A model generated the notes under the pieces. It was given only the letters and a program-made list of their open reading frames with translations. It had not been told where the DNA came from and did no database searches. Position numbers and translations under genes: made by a program. This document shows positions 62,002 to 64,000 of a DNA stretch of 64,000 nt, piece after piece. The stretch is from Chryseolinea soli (lineage in GTDB: Bacteria > Bacteroidota > Bacteroidia > Cytophagales > Cyclobacteriaceae). Positions within the stretch are counted from its first letter, which is position 1. Every line of letters begins with the position of its first letter. The DNA is taken from NCBI RefSeq assembly GCF_003589925.1, contig NZ_CP032382.1, positions 1,364,001 to 1,428,000 of the forward strand, in the 5' to 3' direction.

Positions 62002-62776
62002 GTCTGAGGGAATTGAAGTAGGCCGGGGCCTTGAGCAGCCGGCTGCCATACCACGAGAACATTTCTCCATCCACCAAAAGAATTTTGGACAAGGGACAAA
62101 GTTGTTGCAGTTCCGCTTTGTGCTTGTCCTGAAACGGGTAGGGTTCGGACGAGAGAAAAATAAGATCCGGTTTCCATTCCTGGATTTGTTGTGACGATAA
62201 CTCCGGGTACCGCGGCACGTGAGCAGCAACGTTATTCAATCCAATGGTGGTGAGCATCTCGTGTATAAAGGTACCCGAACCGGCGGCCATCCAGGGCTTT
62301 TTCCAGATGAGGTAGAGCACCGAGAGACCCTCGTGTTTTTTTATTTGGGCGAACGCCTCGCGTATGCCGTCCACGATACGGCCCGCCGCAAGGCTGGCAT
62401 CGGTCATTTGCCCTACTCCGGCAATCATCCCGAAGGCGTCTTGCAGTGTAACAATGTCGCTGATCCAGACCGGATAGCGGGCCTCTAATGCCTCTATGCC
62501 TTCTTTATAGTTCTCTTCTTTATTACCGATGATCAGATCGGGCCGGAGGTTGTGGATGGCCTCAAAATCGAAATGCTTCGTGCCGCCTACCACGGCTTTC
62601 GCTTTGCGCCAGGCTGGGGGATGGATGCAAAATTTAGTGATGCCGATCACCTGTTGGTCCAAGCCCAGGTCGGCCAGGAGTTCGGTTTGCGACGGTACAA
62701 GGGAAATGATCCGTTTTGGAGGAAAAGGAAGGGTGATGTTTTTGCCGCGTTGATCGGTGTGAGATGGGTCGTGCAT
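61994..62776 (-). CDS. Helical backbone metal receptor protein (BtuF/FhuD-like) without signal peptide
   Basis: A 260-residue protein of the ABC periplasmic-binding class III fold. PKRIISLVPSQTELLADLGL, then RPDLIIGNKEENY and the long backbone helix (DASLAAGRIVDGIREAFAQIKKH) are typical of vitamin B12 or siderophore binders. Known members are exported, but here the first residues (MHDPSHTDQRGKN) are polar and no signal peptide or lipobox is seen. Either it is cytoplasmic or the true start is missed. No permease or ATPase is adjacent. Confidence 0.83.
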   Translation of the reverse strand: MHDPSHTDQRGKNITLPFPPKRIISLVPSQTELLADLGLDQQVIGITKFCIHPPAWRKAKAVVGGTKHFDFEAIHNLRPDLIIGNKEENYKEGIEALEARYPVWISDIVTLQDAFGMIAGVGQMTDASLAAGRIVDGIREAFAQIKKHEGLSVLYLIWKKPWMAAGSGTFIHEMLTTIGLNNVAAHVPRYPELSSQQIQEWKPDLIFLSSEPYPFQDKHKAELQQLCPLSKILLVDGEMFSWYGSRLLKAPAYFNSLRLT

Positions 62777-62820
62777 CCTTCAAAGTAAAGAAAAAGGAAG
62801 GGCACAAAAGGGAAGGATAA

Positions 62821-62885
62821 AAAAAACGTACAGAGCGCGCAAAGAAAAGACCCTCTCTTGTAAAAACTCTGCGGCCCCGTACGTA
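62821..62885 (-). repeat. Hairpin repeat, copy 1
   Basis: A 65-base element that recurs at 62930-62993. It contains an outer stem (62826-62831 with 62879-62884) and an inner stem (62838-62844 with 62867-62873, one A-C mismatch), with a poly-U end when read on the minus strand. It lies 45 bases upstream of the metal-receptor start codon. Confidence 0.7.
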
Positions 62886-62929
62886 TATCTTTCAGTACCT
62901 CGTTTGGTACTATGTTTCAAAAGTATCTT

Positions 62930-62993
62930 AAAAAACGCACAGAGCGCATAGAGAAAAGACCCTCTCTATAAAAACTCTATGACCCCGTGCGTA
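62930..62993 (-). repeat. Hairpin repeat, copy 2 / probable terminator of the histidine kinase gene
   Basis: Begins 6 bases after the kinase stop codon. The outer stem is 62935-62940 with 62987-62992; the inner stem is 62947-62953 with 62975-62981 (perfect 7 bp). Differences from copy 1 fall in paired positions and keep pairing. On the minus strand it ends in a U-run, so it can act as a terminator. Confidence 0.7.
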
Positions 62994-62998
62994 AGTCT

Positions 62999-64000
62999 TC
63001 ATTCAACCTCAATGGACTGTTGCAGTTGGTTGGGTATGCGGATCATGAACGTGGTTCCTTCTCCTTTTTTCGATCTCACCTCGATCGAACCCTTCAACCG
63101 ATCTATTGTATCTTTTACAATAAACAATCCAAGTCCCGTTCCCTGCGATTGATCTGTTGCCCGAAAGAACAGATCAAAAATTTTCTCCTTATACTCAGGG
63201 TCAATTCCTATGCCATTATCTTCAATGCGAATGTCGCAAAATTCATGGTCGACATGCGTTGCAATTTTGATGAATGGATTTTGTTTTTGCAAGTCCTGGT
63301 ACTTAATCGCGTTGGAAAAAATGTTAGTTATAACCGTTTTCACCCGTATCAGGTCTGAATACCATTCCACGCCATCGTCTTCGGCTTGCAGTAAAACCTT
63401 TACCCGGTTGCCGTTGTGGAGATTTTTCAGGTTCTCCAGTTCGTCTGCGAGCAATTCTGCCAAATTTATTTTTTCCCGTTGCAACGCCAGTTTCTCGTTG
63501 CGGAAAAAATTGTTCATCTCTTCAAGGTACGAATCCAATTTCAACAGGCTCTTTTTGATCAGGCCGATGTATTGGTCTTTCTCTTCTGCCGGCGCATTCT
63601 CTGCGATACTCACCAAGCCCAGGGCCGACATCAAAGGGGCTTTCAAATCGTGTGTGGTCTTGTAAATTACCTGGTCCAGGTGTTGATTGGAGCGCAGTAA
63701 TTCCTCTTCCTTATGTTTTTGATCCGTAATGTTGTGCAGTTTCAGCACCAATCCCTGCACCTTAAAGTGGTCCAGTAAATTGGATACGTGCACATCAAAA
63801 TAGATCTTCTGGTCTCGTTGTACGGTCAGCTCCACTTCGTCTACTACGGAATGGGGCGTTTCGTTGAGGCAAGCTTTCCAGCTCTCCTCTTTGTCGCGGG
63901 TGACGTAATCAAAAATATTACGACCCAACAACGAAACCGGCGCGACGTCAAAGATCTTATGAACGGACGAAGAAATGTAGCGAATTCTAAATTCTTTGTC
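62999..64000 (-). CDS. PAS-domain sensor histidine kinase (partial, 5' end outside window)
   Basis: The frame is open through the right edge, so about 333 C-terminal residues are seen. A PAS domain (KEFRIRYISSSVHKIFDVAP to LVLKLHNITDQKHKEEELL) is followed by a HisKA dimerisation helix with the phosphoacceptor His in YKTTHDLKAPL. The ATPase domain has an N-box (NIFSNAIKYQ), G1 box (DNGIGIDPEYKEKIFDLFFR) and G2 box (GTGLGLFIVKD). The signal is not shown. It is a hybrid or plain kinase, and its regulator is not in the window. Confidence 0.92.
   Translation of the reverse strand, partial: DKEFRIRYISSSVHKIFDVAPVSLLGRNIFDYVTRDKEESWKACLNETPHSVVDEVELTVQRDQKIYFDVHVSNLLDHFKVQGLVLKLHNITDQKHKEEELLRSNQHLDQVIYKTTHDLKAPLMSALGLVSIAENAPAEEKDQYIGLIKKSLLKLDSYLEEMNNFFRNEKLALQREKINLAELLADELENLKNLHNGNRVKVLLQAEDDGVEWYSDLIRVKTVITNIFSNAIKYQDLQKQNPFIKIATHVDHEFCDIRIEDNGIGIDPEYKEKIFDLFFRATDQSQGTGLGLFIVKDTIDRLKGSIEVRSKKGEGTTFMIRIPNQLQQSIEVE

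Noticed and set aside
1..64000. tRNA, rRNA, CRISPR array, prophage or intact insertion sequence
   Set aside because: Scanning found no regularly spaced repeat-spacer array, no transposase or integrase and no recognisable tRNA arms. A dedicated RNA search could still find a small RNA.

Overview
This window looks like a chromosomal segment of a Bacteroidota, most likely a Cytophagales relative. The evidence is a type IX secretion (T9SS) C-terminal sorting domain on a large NHL-repeat protein, a PD40/OmpA outer-membrane protein, a Bacteroidota-type LptD, many families typical of the phylum (DUF1835, GDYXXLXY, YkvA, FISUMP, MacB-like permeases with two periplasmic domains), and promoter boxes of the TAnnTTTG type. 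By eye the GC content is fairly high for the phylum. No rRNA, tRNA, CRISPR array, prophage or intact insertion sequence was seen. Genes are tightly packed, with many 4-base ATGA overlaps.

Layout. 1-2.2 kb: the 5' part of a SWIM zinc-finger gene (cut by the window edge), a secreted protein of unknown function and a 40-residue Lys/Ala histone-H1-like gene. 2.4-6.1 kb: a catabolic operon (alpha-ketoglutaric semialdehyde dehydrogenase, DUF6786 lipoprotein, FAH-family dehydratase/hydrolase) that probably ends an oxidative sugar-acid route to 2-oxoglutarate. 6.3-13 kb: DUF1835, a DUF2157/GDYXXLXY membrane pair, a secreted beta-propeller, a prokaryotic pentameric ligand-gated ion channel homologue, a small membrane protein, and a redoxin/phosphopantetheinyl-transferase pair. 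13-19 kb: a translationally coupled WD40-DivIVA-FolB operon, an IscA-like protein, YkvA, a Rossmann protein, D-aminoacyl-tRNA deacylase plus macrodomain, a VanX-like dipeptidase and a TIM-barrel isomerase.

19.8-24.5 kb: the leucine operon leuCDBA (minus strand), with a terminator-like hairpin in a long leader and a terminator after leuA; ilvE lies at 28.9-29.9 kb. 24.5-34.8 kb: a mostly minus-strand run of small stress and metabolic genes (Dabb, VOC, flavin-binding, three GNATs, MDR oxidoreductase, group II decarboxylase, DinB, OsmC, cupin, EamA exporter) and a plus-strand collagen-like lipoprotein.

34.9-41.2 kb: an accessory-looking segment bracketed by two nearly identical 33-34 base repeats. 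It holds a bactofilin-like gene, a GC-richer beta-propeller gene, a secreted protein, the T9SS NHL protein and the relic of a MacB-like permease. 41.4-46.7 kb: a FISUMP lipoprotein with a decapeptide repeat, an intact MacB-like permease and a PQQ-type sugar dehydrogenase. 46.8-64 kb: envelope and housekeeping functions (OmpA/PD40, SirB1-like, acyl-CoA carboxylase beta subunit, MlaD, amidase, LptD, LysS, proline dehydrogenase, AroB, AroA, a metal-receptor protein and a PAS histidine kinase cut by the right edge).

The strongest unexplained signals are a pair of hairpin repeats with compensatory base changes at 62.8-63.0 kb, the ion-channel homologue, the repeat-bracketed accessory segment with its permease relic, a dispersed palindromic intergenic repeat at 26.6 and 46.7 kb, and the leu leader hairpin. 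No complete new system can be proven from sequence alone. Start codons and functions marked as inferred rest on visual reading only.
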